Source: Ilyonectria destructans
Lineage: Eukaryota; Ascomycota; Sordariomycetes; Hypocreales; Nectriaceae
DNA: 64,000 nucleotides
Assembly (NCBI GenBank): GCA_020740775.1
Contig: JAHEWK010000010.1
Location: forward strand, 2,684,407 to 2,748,406
Direction of reading: 5' to 3'
Part shown: piece after piece, positions 46,323 through 58,302 of the stretch
Layout of the letters: every line of letters begins with the position of its first letter
Position numbering within the stretch: the first letter of the stretch is position 1
Position numbers and translations under genes: made by a program
Notes under the pieces: model-generated
Databases searched by the model: none
What the model saw: only the letters and a program-made list of their open reading frames with translations
What the model was told of the DNA's origin: nothing

Positions 46323-46560
46323 CGCTGCTCCTCGCATTAAATTCATTTTTTCATCTAAGACAGGGAAATTGTTCTGCGAATAATTTCGTAATAAGTCATG
46401 TCTTCGACAATAGTAGAGCTTGAACCTGTTAGCATCAACGACAGGCTTTCTAACCATACGCCATACGCCATACGGACCTAAATGGTTTATGGTGTATAAT
46501 TTATTCTCGTATGGCGAACTAAACCATATATTGCCCATACGGCAAATGACGTCAAACCGG

Positions 46561-47066
46561 TCAACGGCCCATATCTTCCTCTAGAGCGCTGGTGCTTCCC
46601 TCCTCTGCCATATACTCGTAGTGTTCAACCTCGTCTGCTTGTAGCCCTGCCGTTATACCGCTGCGAATCCAGCTCTTTAAGCACTCCCCCTTTTCAATTG
46701 TCGAAGCTCCAAGGAGCATTCGAACCCACGAAATTGTACGCCGTGCTCTAGAGAACGTACGCTCAAGGTCAGCAGACATGGCGGGTATTGAGAGAATGTC
46801 TATTACCATCTTTAACAGTCGGGGAAAGCGCTCCTTCTGCTCATCGCGGAGCCACCAGGCAACGGGGGAGCAGTCGATTGGAATGGGTGGCTGGGAGGTG
46901 TAGATTTCGTATTCGTTAACGTCGGGCTCTGTGCTTATGACATTAAGCTCCTGTGTAAGTAGGTCATACTCATTCAGTTCCAGTGCCGGAATAATGGAAG
47001 GAGTAGTATAAATAGTTGGCAGGTTCTTGTGTTCGTCTTCCTATAACTTCTTCACTCCTGTGGAGA
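46561..47066 (-). pseudogene. hAT transposase C-terminal fragment (dimerisation domain)
   Basis: Minus-strand frame with YEIYTSQPPIPIDCSPVAWW, then LRDEQKERFPRLLKMVIDIL, SIPAMSADLERTFSRARRTI and IEKGECLKSWIRSGI. This is the hATC dimerisation domain: the SADLERTFSRARR segment corresponds to the conserved A-SER-FS core. It stops at 46561. Upstream (right of about 47066) the catalytic DDE part is absent and the sequence becomes AT-rich, so only the last 160 or so residues survive. It lies about 240 bp from the subterminal array ending at 46322, which may be the 3' end of the same element. Confidence 0.75.
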
Positions 47067-48403
47067 TCTTCTTATGCTATGCCTTTTGATGCGAATATAT
47101 CGCGGAGGTCACATAAAGTAGGTTGCCATGTAGATGTAGAAAGATGGATGACGAGCCAAGACTACATTTTAACAAACCCTCTAGAAATTGCAAAAAGCTA
47201 ATTATAACCCTTCACTTATATATAAGCAAATATAAGGCTAACTATAAGGCTTTTAAGCTTAGTAACTCCTAAGGGTATAAGTACACTCTTCTCTTTCTAA
47301 TGGATATCTCTCTCCACTCCTTAACATTAGAATTATACTTCCATTTTATTCTTCTATAGGTAGTATATTTATATATGTATATGTATTTTCTTATCGTTAT
47401 TATTATAATCTAGCGTTTTATACTTAGTTTTGCTTTTATTCATTCGTTACCTGTCCCTATTTTAGACTAATAAGCTTTAACCCTTTTACTTAAATTACCT
47501 TTCACTTTACTCGACTGCCATAAGCTATTAAGCCATGTTATTTCCTACGCAAATTACGCTCTGCAAGGTACTTACAAACCTGACTGGGGTCTGACCTTTT
47601 ACTGAAAGGTCGTCAAGCAATAGTGGCGAGAGAGATGAGTCCTGACACACCAGTGGGAGTGGCCTGAGAATGAGGATTGGTGAATGCATTCGCCCACCCA
47701 AGAGCTCCTCCTGGTTCTTGGTGGAAAGGTGCATTATAGAAGTTCGCATGCAATATATCGCGTTGCGCGGAGGCCGTCTCCTGTCGCCTCGCCCGCCGCG
47801 GCCTTAGCTTCAGATTGGGATATTTTCGAGGCCTACCACGATTACGTCCTTTTCCTCTCGTTTCCTTATCTATCTCATTTCTTTCCTTACATTTATTGGT
47901 TGATTTCCGCCTCTAGAGTTCATGGAATCTATGTCATATTCAACCCATGTGACTTGGTAGCATCGAGGAATATCCTCTGCGCATTGGTCAGGGGCTATCT
48001 GCCGCTGGGCTCGTCTTCTGGCTCGTCTTCGGGCAACATCAGCCGCCGCCTTTTCTTCTCGATTTGCATACTTTGTAGGTCGACCTTATTTGTAAGCTGG
48101 TCGATGTCTATTTTCTATGCAGTGAGGTAGCTGTTGGTTGGTGCAAGTTATATGATGTATTTGCAAAGTTGGTTGCAGTAGTCTCGAGGTAATTTGTAAT
48201 CCCGGAATAAGGGGTAGCTATTTAGGTAGTAGTGGCCTTGGGGCAAGTTGCGGTTGTACAGTCGGTGGCGGTCTATGGCAGGTTATTATACCTTTATGTA
48301 TTAACCGAGGCATGGTGACTTATTGCGACTTAAAAGCTTGTCTACATCCATTTGCAATCTGGTTCCGAAAACTGGTTATATACCGCTCAACCTGTTGATA
48401 TAA
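47067..48403. other. AT-rich and mixed intergenic DNA
   Basis: AT-rich from about 47180 to 47520, then normal composition. A plus frame of 148 codons (47684-48130) has no convincing motif. No repeats or RNA genes recognised. Confidence 0.35.
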
Positions 48404-51400
48404 TTAAAAGTCAGAGTCGGGTTGTAGTTGGCTGGTAATTACTACTCGGGCACTCGTCGATATATGTGCTTTGCTTTTAACACCATATGGATTTGAGATT
48501 GAGGAGTTGATATTATGGCTATTCCCAGAATCCTGAATAACAGAGTGATGAGTACTCCGTAAAGGATTCCGCCGTATGCCGCTTGATTTCTCTGATGAGC
48601 TGGAGATAGGGTTCTCCTGATCGCGGCGGACTTCCCGTGCCTCGTATGGCAACGCTTGACCGATATGGCGATCAATCCAAGACTGCCATTGATCCTGGCT
48701 CCAATCGAGGTATTGAGGGACGGGCGCAGGGTATCCTGGCCGCCAGCGGGTTCTCGCCCAGCACCAGCTTTCCGAAGAAGCATTCTCTACCGTGAGTCCG
48801 ATTTCGCCCTGGATATCTATCGAAAACCACCAGCGCATGCCATTTTTGGTCCTTGACGCTAGCCCTCCTGGCGAAGGGTATGGTAATACCCAATGGTATG
48901 CAAAAAGGTAGCATTAAAGTCGACGTGCGAATACCTGTAATAGCCTACACTCTGCTGGAAAGTGCTGCAATGCAGCACATATCCACTGATGAAGCTTTCG
49001 AAAAGGTTTATTTTCCCAATAGTCTCGAAGCCGACCATCATTAAACCCGAATAACACTTGAGCAGCCTCTTGAGGGCTCTTGAAATTCGCATGATTACCT
49101 GATGCCGCAGTCATACCATTGATCAGGGCAGCTGAAAGACCTTTGCGACAAAAGGGGACACCATCGTCCAGGATCACAGTACGAACCCCAGGGCGGAGGT
49201 CGTGCTGAATGGAATGCAGAACATCAACCCTCATTTGCTGTAGACAAATGTGACAAAGCCATGATACAATTTGATCGGTGATAACTTCTTCCCCAGGATA
49301 CCGTCGGAGCCACTTGAGGCCCAAGTCAGCACGGCGACTGAGGTTAAAGAAATGCTTAACATGGCCGCCACGTTTTAGATATCGTTATTGGAGAGTGCCA
49401 TTCCCGAATAAGACTGAATCGGTAATGTCTGGAAGGAACCTCAACAGAGCCCAGTCGATACGAGGCTCAATCCAGCAGTAGCCATACTGCTCTAATGTTT
49501 AACCAAAGCCAAGGCCGTAACGCACTTGTGGCAAGCCGACTGGTTGTGGCAGTTCCCGTCTACTCCACCATAGCGCCCCTTCTCGGGAGTAATCATATCC
49601 CCTAACCGCAACTCGCAGACATCGGAGAAACACATCCATCATTTTAGTCTGTTCCCATGTCGTCAGACCTGGGGAACACTGGGCTCGAACCAGCTCAAAC
49701 CCAGTTGTAAATTTGTTGATGTTATGCCAGAGGAAATCAACAAAAACAGGACTGCGAACTGCCCACAAATAAGGTAGAGGCCCTAGTGGCTTATTGGAGC
49801 GGATTTCGGGGATCAGAGAGCGTAGGACTGTTAGGACGCTTTGGAATAAGGTCCACGAAATGCGATATTCCTCTCGGACACCGAAGGATCGTTGCTTAGA
49901 ATCTGTTAGGCTATAATAACAATGACGCTTGCTGGCTAGATACGCTCGATCTGTGATACTCTGTCCCGATGTTGGCTTGCTATAAATGTTCTGCGCACTA
50001 TGATGGAGCTGAGGATTTAATGCTAAATGCCGTAGATTTGGGTTCTGAAATGGAAACGTACGAGCGGCGTCTATGATCTCCTTGGTAAGACTGTACATCT
50101 GACCATAGAGGATGCCTCCGCGACGGAGTCGAGAGCTCGGAGGCGTCAATGTAGTCATGCCTCCAGCATCCCGAAGCATTGATTCATGGTAGAAGTTTTG
50201 GCCGGACTTTGGAATATTCCCGTCATAGAGCTAACTAAGGTGATGACGGATGCAACAACGTCGCCAGAGGTATGTCTGAGCTTCGGGTGACGGATTGCTG
50301 TTGACTTGTGTTCCTGGGTCGCTGTGCAGTGGGCAGGTCTCTTTGCCCACATCGACGTACAACCGGTCACTGCATATGTAAGAGAAGTCTAGAATGCAGT
50401 GGAGTTTACAGTCGAAGTTCTCCATGACCGCAAGTAGATCAGATGGCGCATCCGGGTATTTGAACAGAAGTTTGGTGCCTTTTGCCTCAATGAAGAGCTC
50501 TGGATCGCGAAAGTCTTGCAATCCTGGCTGGTGTACCGCGGTGAGAACATGGTCCCACAGTTGATTCAAGCCTTGCGGTGGCAGGAAATAGGACATCTGT
50601 AGTTGGGTCCGATAACTAGGGGTCTCGAGCAGACGATCCTCCACCTGGGGAGCACGGCAGGTAGCTAATGCATGACGATAACTTGCCGGCAGGTGCTGGA
50701 GTCGATCAACGCCATAAACTTAACGAACGGCGGGATAGAATATATCATCAAACCACCGCGAGAACTGCTCGTCAGTTAGCCGATAGAAATCGCGGCGGCA
50801 TGGCAAGTGTGGGAAGAACAGGTAGAGAGTGATAAAATCAGCGCCTTTAACCTTTATAAAGGTGAAATGTGGCACATCTTTAAGTCGGGATGGAAGTAGT
50901 TAAGGTCGCTCTGTATTGGGAGCTACATGATCAAAGGTTAGGTGAACATCTGTCTGAATGTTTTGGCAATACTGTAGAGCAGAATAAAATCGTATCCCAT
51001 GAATCGCTGCTGCCGGAGAATCCACAAAGCCTAAGAGGCTGTCGACATCAAATGAAATAACAGGTGGAGTCTGGGGGGCCCGTTCGAAGTGGAGGCAAGC
51101 CTGCTTGGGCTTGCCATCAAAGTTTTGGGTTGCAGAACCGGAGAATAACGCCTGCCATTGATCCGGGGTAAGCTCCATTGTCTCGCCATCAATTTTGGGG
51201 GCGAGAAGATGCTGTTTATCAAGTGTATGAGGTACATTGTGAGGGACTAATCGATTAAGCCCATAGTGGTTATCTGCTCCCTCAGCTTCGATGTGCGCTG
51301 TTAGAGATTCTCGATAGCTTTGGGCGTTACAGCTATATATCCCGACAAGAAACTGCTGAATAAACTTCTGTATAGTATATTCTATAGTAGTGTTGGTATT

Positions 51401-51897
51401 ATCATTATCTAGATCTGCTCGCTCCTCGACATAGATTTGTGGACTTTGGGGTTATCTCTGATCTTTGCGCCCCTCAGCCGAGTAGAGGCCGACGGGTTCC
51501 TCCTCGTAATAGGGATCCGGCTCGATAGTATTAATAATAGGATCATCAACTTCCTGACTAGAGATAGTAAAACCGTCACAGGCAGAAATGTTATTTTCTT
51601 CAAACTCCCCGGTGTCGGGTAAAAGATTAGCTTCTTTAAACTCCTTAGTGTCGAGTATTGGGTTACATCTTCAAACCCCCCTGTGTCGGGTAATGAATTG
51701 TTCTCCAGTCCCGACAGCCCATTCCCTGCCACTAATTCAATAGCGTCAGACAATAGCTCAGCCTGGTGGTTTATCGTGGCAGTATCCTTTCTTGCTTTCT
51801 GGCGATTTCGGTAGTTTCGTGTACGATTCGCTTGTAGGAGACGCTGACGTATGATAGCAATATCCTGTTTTTTAGCGCCAACAAATCGGATCTTCAT
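48404..51897 (-). pseudogene. Large fungal protein of unknown function, relic with multiple stops
   Basis: All main pieces on the minus strand (ORFs starting 48838, 49324, 50179, 50644, 51178) share one frame and read as one protein of about 1,000 codons broken by stops near 50900, 50720, 50231, 49499, 49400 and 48914. A first piece (51897-51409) is in another frame, joined by a shift near 51.6 kb. The N-terminus is basic and bZIP-like (RLLQANRTRNYRNRQKARKD). Later landmarks are PQVEDRLLETPSYRTQLQMS, ELFIEAKGTKLLFKYPDA, CSDRLYVDVGKETCPLHSD, FGVREEYRISWTLFQSVL, EGALWWSRRELP, SWLCHICLQQMRVDVL and a C-terminal WSQDQWQSWIDRHIG. I recognise this as a widespread family in fungal genomes but know no function. 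The stops are TAA/TAG-type, compatible with RIP, but GC content is otherwise normal. Confidence 0.6.
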
Positions 51898-52309
51898 TGC
51901 TGCTCGTACTGCAGAATCTCTCTAGAATGGTTCTATTATGATAGTGGTAAGTGGAAATATAATTTATAAAGTAATCGAAATCACTAGTTATAGAAACTGA
52001 CGTTTGATGATCAAAATGCCTTATTTTGCAACAGTGCGCGGGGTCAAACGGGGGATTCTCTCACCCATCAAAAGCCCGCACCTAACAACAGAGTGAGTGG
52101 GACGGCTAAACTTCGCTGAACTTAAAGCGCTAGCCATATTAGGAAATGTAACGCTCAACCTATGAATTGCACTATTCCATAACAGGAAATATAACGCTCG
52201 ATCGATTGTCACTATGTCGCGACATACCGTAATATGCCGCGACAGCAATATCGATTTAAAAAGAATAAAACTTCTCTTTTTATGTTCTTTAGACAGTAAA
52301 GTATATATT
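51898..52309. other. Intergenic, AT-leaning, no gene
   Basis: Upstream flank of the large relic. TATCGCGACAT-type words and TCGCGACATACCGTAATATG near 52213 form short palindromes, but no feature is supported. Confidence 0.3.
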
Positions 52310-52366
52310 AAAACTGCATTTGGCTATAAAAATTGGTGGTGGCCTTGAAAACCTAAATGCAGTTTT
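52310..52366. repeat. Short inverted repeat (hairpin), 12-bp arms
   Basis: AAAACTGCATTT at about 52310-52321 and its exact inverse AAATGCAGTTTT at about 52355-52366, with a 33-nt loop. It may be an element border or a simple hairpin. Confidence 0.5.
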
Positions 52367-52559
52367 CCCACTGTAATGTAGTGTACGGCCGACGCATACG
52401 GCTTGCCATTGGTAAACTCCGAAGGGTTCTTAGATTAGTTTTTGTCATTTCGTTAAATTTGAAGCTTAGATTCGATTCTCACGTAGCTGCATACCTGGGC
52501 GCTTCTCCGGCGTTTGGCACGGAGTGCCAACTGACGTCTGTTGCGCTCCAAGGAAAGCC

Positions 52560-53280
52560 GCCGTTCTTCATCGAAGGGTCTGCGCTCCAAGGAAGGACTC
52601 GTGCTCCATGGAATGGTGTGGAAGCTGCTGGCGGGAACACAGTGGAGCGGCAGGGAACGAGCACCACTGAGCAGGGGACGAGCGGCAGGGGACGAGCCAC
52701 CATAGGGAACGAACCCTACAGGGAATGAGCCACAGCCCGGTTGCGTGGGCTGGAGGTGGCCCCCCCAAATTGCCAGCGCCACTACGAGCGCATTACGCTC
52801 TCCTCGGTACGGAGTGCGCCGGGATATAGCACGAAGACTCAAGCTTGGCTAATTTGTCAACACGAACTTCGCACGAAGACATCCTGCTAATAGTGGCTAA
52901 CCGGGCTAAATTCGCAGGAAGAATATCACGCGAAGACTCTCAAAGCTATGCTAATTTTAGATAGTAGCATGGCCAAATTCGCACAGAACGTTGCACCTAA
53001 GTCTTCGTACGAAGAGTCGTATAAAGGCACCACAAGCGCTTACACTGCGGCCATTTGTCAATGACAAAACCGTCTGCGCCAGATGACGAACTATCATTGG
53101 ATAGGTACTCTGCAGTATGTGGGTTATTGCACAATCCCTCCTGCAAGTGACTGCTGTCTAGGAGGATACAGGGACGGCAAACCTAGCCGTGCAGTGGCTC
53201 GTACCCTGTGGCTCGTTTCCTGGAGCTCGTTCCCAGGAGCATTTCCTGTGGTCGCCTGTGCCTCCAGAACTGGGCATCCT
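52560..53280. repeat. Two opposed arrays of GGGACGAGC-type motifs with tandem-like core
   Basis: At about 52645-52735 the plus strand repeats GGGAACGAGC, GGGGACGAGC and GGGACGAGCCAC; at about 53188-53260 the same motif appears on the minus strand (GTGGCTCGT, GGCTCGTTTCC, GAGCTCGTTCCC). Between them lie repeated CGAAGACT and GCTAAATTCGCA-like words (52830-53010). This is the layout of a small DNA element with subterminal motif arrays. No ORF with a known motif is inside. Confidence 0.4.
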
Positions 53281-54136
53281 ACCCACCACTACATTTCTCG
53301 TCTCAGGCGGAGAACGACAAGTGTGTGCAAAGATATTGCTATAAAGAGGAGTGGTCAGGGAGCGGAAGGCGTTTTATGATAACCTGGGCTTGACCTACCC
53401 GGAAAGATAGACCCGGCTTCAATTATGTCCAAGAAATGGGCTTTGACGCATGGCCCTCTCCACAGCTTCGGGTTGGAGAGTAGGGTCTTGCGGCCCCTCG
53501 CAATGGATCAAGCACCTAGCAACATAGTTCCACCCATGGCTCCCATTAATGTCCAGTGGTTGGAGGTGGAATCGCGGGATCAAGACACAATTATAATAAT
53601 ACTGGTAACAAGTTAGCAAGTTATGTTTCCTACCATTTGAGGAGCCTTATGCTGTATAACTCTCTGACGTGATTCTGGTTCAAAAACGATTGGTGATGGT
53701 GTACAGCTCCTGGAACTAGTGGATGTACACCTCGGACATACCCCAAGAGCGGACATTGTAGGACTCGTAGATGAAGAAGGAAAAGTCCATGATCAACTCG
53801 CGGCCTATGCTCTGGATCGAGGGTGGGTCGATAGGACTCGGTAGGGGGGGGGACGCGCGCAGAGCTGCGATGCCGCCAAACCCAGCGGGAGGAGAAGCGC
53901 CGCTACGATTAATATCCTGTTACAAAGATCAAGGCGACGATGTGGCGAATCCCACTAGGGTTCCGATGAACTTGCTTGGAAAGTCACAGACTTTTGGAGG
54001 GCAGTGAGGAGTTTTGTCTGCGTTACACGTACAAAGGCATCTCATGTAGGGCGACATGGGACGCGATTTACCAATACTGCCTAGTAACAAGGGCTCGGAA
54101 AGTACGTACACGGCACCGATGTCTTTTACTAGCAGC
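53281..54136. other. Intergenic stretch, no gene recognised
   Basis: Small overlapping frames on both strands (53419-53619 minus, 53771-54007 plus) without motifs; 3' flank of the dioxygenase gene. Confidence 0.35.
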
Positions 54137-55305
54137 TTAAGCGGAGTCGTAGACGGTGGCTCTTCGCATATCCCTGACGTACTGTCCATGGTATGATCCT
54201 CCGTGTGACCGGTGCATTACGCATGTGTTGTCCTGGGCAAATTAGCTTCTCGCCGTGGTGAAGCGGGTGGATTGGTACTGCGCACCCAAACGATCAGATC
54301 CCCGTTATTCTGCCAGTCCACTGTGAAAGTATATTTGTCTTGGGCCGCATGCCGTAACAGCGCCTCGATCACGGGCTGACTGGCTGACTTGGTCTGCCCA
54401 TGGATCCGATACGCATGCGCCGCAATGTATAGGTTCATCCGGTCGCTGGGCTTATGTAGTTGCACCAGCGGATGAGCGGCGCGCGCCGTCAGCGGTTTGG
54501 GCGCCAGGCGCATCAGAAGGACCCGTACAAGACAGAATAAAAGCATTGAAAGCAGGCTGATGTCCGCTGGGCGGACCAGAAATCCCATGGAGCGCGTGGT
54601 GAGAGCCTGCAAATCTAGATTTCAGCAGTGTCTTTGTCTCGGTTGACCAAGGTGACAACCTACCAGAATCATCCAGTAGGAGAGGAGATAGAGATTATCT
54701 ATGTCCAGGACCCAGTCTATGGCCTTGAAGGCCCAGCTATGCGGGACAGCCAAGCACCGACTATGCAGTATGGAATGCCATAAGACAAAGTCTTGGATTT
54801 GCGCCTTCGTCGCCTCATCCAAGTCGGCATACGCGGTGCGAGTGTCGGCGAACACTGTGGCGCCGGCTTTGCCCAGAGGGGGCAGCTGATGTGCGCGGAG
54901 GAGGGAGTAGCCCGCTCGACGTTGGTGAAAAGAGCAGTCTACGTGGAAGAGACCGTTGCCTCGAAACGCTTGAGCTCGCAGACTCGTTGCCGACTCAACA
55001 TGGCCCTTGTTGTCGATGTTCCCAACGTCCGTCAGCTGGCTGTGAGGTCCCAGCCTGTAGGGCGTCCCCGGCCACGTGATGACAGTCGAGACATCTAGTT
55101 CGCCAAATTGAGCGGCGAAGGCTGTGTGGCGCGCATCGTCGAGAGCCGTGGCGCGGAAGACAAGGACCCCGTATGTGGCCATGGTAATCCGGATCTGGGC
55201 GATGGTGTCCGCAGGGACAGGCTGAGAGAAGTCGACTCCATCGCACTCAGCGCCGAAGGTGGGATGCAGCGGAATGAAGGTTAAATTGCCTTTGGTGGTG
55301 GACAT
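54137..55305 (-). CDS. TauD/TfdA-type Fe(II)/2-oxoglutarate dioxygenase
   Basis: Exons 55305-54664, 54606-54286 and 54232-54137 join in frame to 352 residues. The start is the Met in CAMSTTKGNLTFIPLHP, which begins the family's N-terminal strand (PLHPTFGAECDGVDFSQPV). The iron site is visible: HVD in RGNGLFHVDCSFHQRRAGYS and the distal His in DNTCVMHRSHGGSYHG, the latter supplied by the small third exon. RDMRRATVYDSA is the normal end. The family hydroxylates or cleaves small acids and secondary metabolites. Between SILHSRCLAVPH and PLVQLHKPSDRMNLYIAAHA there is an unusual hydrophobic insert (LYLLSYWMILALTTRS, LLSMLLFCLVRVLLMRL) spanning intron 1, where relatives have a short polar linker. 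It may be real or may contain an unrecognised intron. The gene is divergent from the esterase at 55815. Confidence 0.75.
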
Positions 55306-55814
55306 GGCGCAGGAGAAAACAAGTTGCACCTTGAGATCAGGCCAAGGACGAGGGAGCAATGAGCTCCTTTCAGGTCCGTACCTTCAATAGTATATGTTTT
55401 GCAGGGCGGGCCAGTATAAGCTGAAGCCAGAGTTACTGTAGAGATGGCAGGCAGTCCAAACGGCGGCGTTTTTAAACAGACTGATCCAGGAGTTAGGGAG
55501 CTCTTATCCGCATATTATGAAAAGCATTTGCATATCTTCGAGTGGATGTTGTACGCGAAAAAGAAACCCCTCACCCCACGGAATGGGATTTGACCAAGCA
55601 GGCTCATGTTGTACCGGTACCCTGCTCCCCAGACATGATTAGGCCCCAATTGTAAATAGTGCTGATTTCGTGACGTGTCACCGTTCAGTCAGTGTCCGTG
55701 GATCAGCGAATTCTGATCATCATCGATCATCATCCCCGCTCTGTTTCATTGCCAATCCGATTTCTTATTCACATCACAGTCAATGCGACTTGGTCTTGGA
55801 GATCTTTGCGCACA
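55306..55814. promoter_or_regulatory. Shared divergent promoter region, dioxygenase/esterase
   Basis: A 509-bp space between the two start codons on opposite strands. A TTTTTAAAC stretch lies near 55468 and an AT-rich patch near 55510-55535. No operator can be named from sequence, but head-to-head spacing suggests co-regulation. Confidence 0.45.
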
Positions 55815-56946
55815 ATGTCCCGGTTTGACCCCTTCACGCTCGTCGATCTTCCTTACCGCGTGGTACAGAACCAGGCGCTTGAGGCCACCCTCTTTATTCC
55901 CACACGTTTGGTATCCCGCTCCCATCGCAGGCACGAATGTCCGGTGATGGTCTATTTCCATGGGGGCGGGTTCGTCCTCGGTCATCGTCGCTACGAGCCC
56001 TGGTTTGCGCAGTGGCTCCTCGATCTCGCACTTGCCCACGACGCCATCATCATCCGCCCTGACTATCGGCTCCTCCCTGAGTCCAGCGCGGCCGACATCT
56101 TGAGTGACGTGGACCATTTCTGGCGTTGGATGCAGCGCGACTTACCCTCGATTGCAGAGGAGGAAGCTTCGTGGGGCTTCTCGCCTGACCTCTCCCGGAT
56201 CTTGTGCTGCGGGGAGAGCTCGGGTGGCTGCCTGGCCATGTACTCAGGCCTTGAGCTGTCGTCCATATTATCAAACAGGGCTGTCCCGGGACAAGACGCG
56301 GGAGCAGGCGGGCATCCGCGTGCCGTCATCCAGGCCGTCATCACAACCTACGCACCGCTTGACCCTGACGTTCCAGAGCTCAAGATTCCACGTCCGAGGA
56401 CGATCATGGGCATGAGACCGCCCCCGCCGAGAACGGCTGAAGCACTGATCCGGAAATACATGCAACGCTTCCAACTGTCTGGATCCATTCGAGTGAACCA
56501 AGAGCCGACCCCCGAGATGTGGGAGTTGTTCTTGTCAATGGCGCAGCAATGCTACTTCACCCGGCTGCTCAAGGGGAAAGAAGGCGCCAGCAAGATCTTC
56601 AGCATGGTGGACAGGGTGGCAGCGAAGGCTGCCGAACTGTCGAAAGAAGCTGGCATGGGCCAGAATAGGATTGTTCCAGCTTGGATCATCCATGGCACGG
56701 AGGATACCCTGGTAATTTGCTCGTCCCCTGCTGATCTACGCAATATATGGCTAATGCTGGAGGACAATGTAGGCGCCTTATCTTTGCTCGTCGAATTTTG
56801 TCCAGCGACTGATGGAGGTCTCGCCAGATACGCCTTTGAGATTCGACTCACCGCCTGCGGAGCATTTATTTGATATTGACATGACAGCGAATGAAAAGTG
56901 GATAGCGGAAGGGAGGCGTCTTTTCTTGGAAAAGTATTGGCCGTAA
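55815..56946 (+). CDS. Alpha/beta-hydrolase-3 (HSL-type) esterase/lipase
   Basis: Exon 1 is 55815-56768 and exon 2 56818-56946, with a 49-nt intron whose removal restores the true C-terminus; 360 residues. I chose the start MSRFDPFTLVDLPY over the upstream in-frame Met at 55692, whose 41 extra residues look untranslated. The oxyanion-hole motif is VMVYFHGGGFVLGH, the nucleophile elbow CCGESSGGCLAMY, the acid IIHGTEDTLV, and the His lies in PPAEHLFDID, so the Ser-Asp-His triad is complete. No signal peptide, so probably cytosolic. Esterases of this kind occur in secondary-metabolite clusters, where they hydrolyse or transfer acyl groups. Its neighbours, a 2-oxoglutarate dioxygenase and a polyketide synthase, suit that role. 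The frames on the opposite strand are shadows. Confidence 0.8.
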
Positions 56947-58302
56947 TCTTGCTCAATGTCAGTCCCCACTTATCTGTGACCAAATCTACGCAGCAATGTC
57001 AAAACAAGCAGGAGAGAAATACAAAAGTTAGCATAACATTTTTAATTAGCTGTAATTAAATTCCAAAGCAGGAACAGCTCGCGAGAGCTGAGAGTGACAA
57101 ACGATCGACGGCATCACAGCTTAGTCACTATTCCACATCTGGCATGAGGCAAGCTAGTCTTTACGTTTGTGCCAATCAAATCCTGCATTCAGCTCAGTCC
57201 CGCGCCGAAAAGACATGAAATGTGAAACTCACAAATTGTATATTATGCAGCTACATATTTAGGGCTTATATTACCGTATGCAGGGATAAGTAATCCTGAA
57301 ATTGAAGGCTGTTTGCATCCGTTCTCTCATTATGACATGTGAGTGCCGCGCTATCCGTACCGTAAGCCACAGAATGCCAGAGCTTATGTCTTCTGTTGGA
57401 AGATGACCCTGTATTACGAAACCTCTGATAGATCGATATCATGACCTTAGTCAGAGGGGGTGTCAGAAAACCCCTCTCTGACCGGCGGAGCCCAACGGAG
57501 CCCAAGCAATCATCAACATCATCATCACTGCTTTGAACACTATCCATTTGATCAAATTGACCGTTACGGATCCGACATCTTCCATTCACATGCATCCAGC
57601 CCGCAGTTTAACCCAATTTTGAACTTACGTCGGTGACTGGCCATGGCTGTGAGTATGGTCTCGCTGGCAGATTAACCAAGGTTGGTTGCCCTAGCTCCTT
57701 TACGATCTGTAGTGTCACCAAGTTTGCCCATGGGCGCCCTCAAGTTCTCTCGACCAGCTGCTCTATGTCGCATGCTAGAACTTGATTCTATTTCACATGC
57801 TAAAGGTTTCTACTGGCTTTGGCGCAAATATCGTTTGATGCGTTGGCAGTCAGTATCGAAAGTGACGGCCAAATTGCGCGCACAATACGTAATTCTCTTC
57901 AGCTCCGGATCACTCGACCCCCCGGCCATCATGCACCGGGTAGTCAGATCTGCAGTAGTCAGATCTGCAGCCCTGTGTTGTCCGTTGACGATTTGTTCAC
58001 CGCATGAGGTATCCACTTTAGAGTGAGACATCACGTATGTTGGAAACGCGCTACTCCCTCGTCCCGTGGTCAGGCTACAGAGGCAGTGAGCTACTGGGTC
58101 GATTGGCTCAAAATGTCTTATCCTTGGTGTAATGAAATAATGATTTGCATACTGCTTTCTGGCGAGCGAGGGTGTAGGATCCCACGGCGCACAAGGAATA
58201 GACTAAAAAGGGAGGGTTCCCCGAGTGATTACCCATAGCTACGGATCACGACCTGGCAAGATTCATGAGAACGTGCCATTTGCTGCACTGTAGCCTGCGA
58301 AC
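56947..58302. other. Intergenic region upstream of the polyketide synthase
   Basis: About 1.36 kb; frames on both strands are short and motif-free. A 15-bp tandem duplication (AGTAGTCAGATCTGC) lies at about 57940-57968. It presumably holds the PKS promoter, but no TATA box or operator is clear. Confidence 0.4.
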
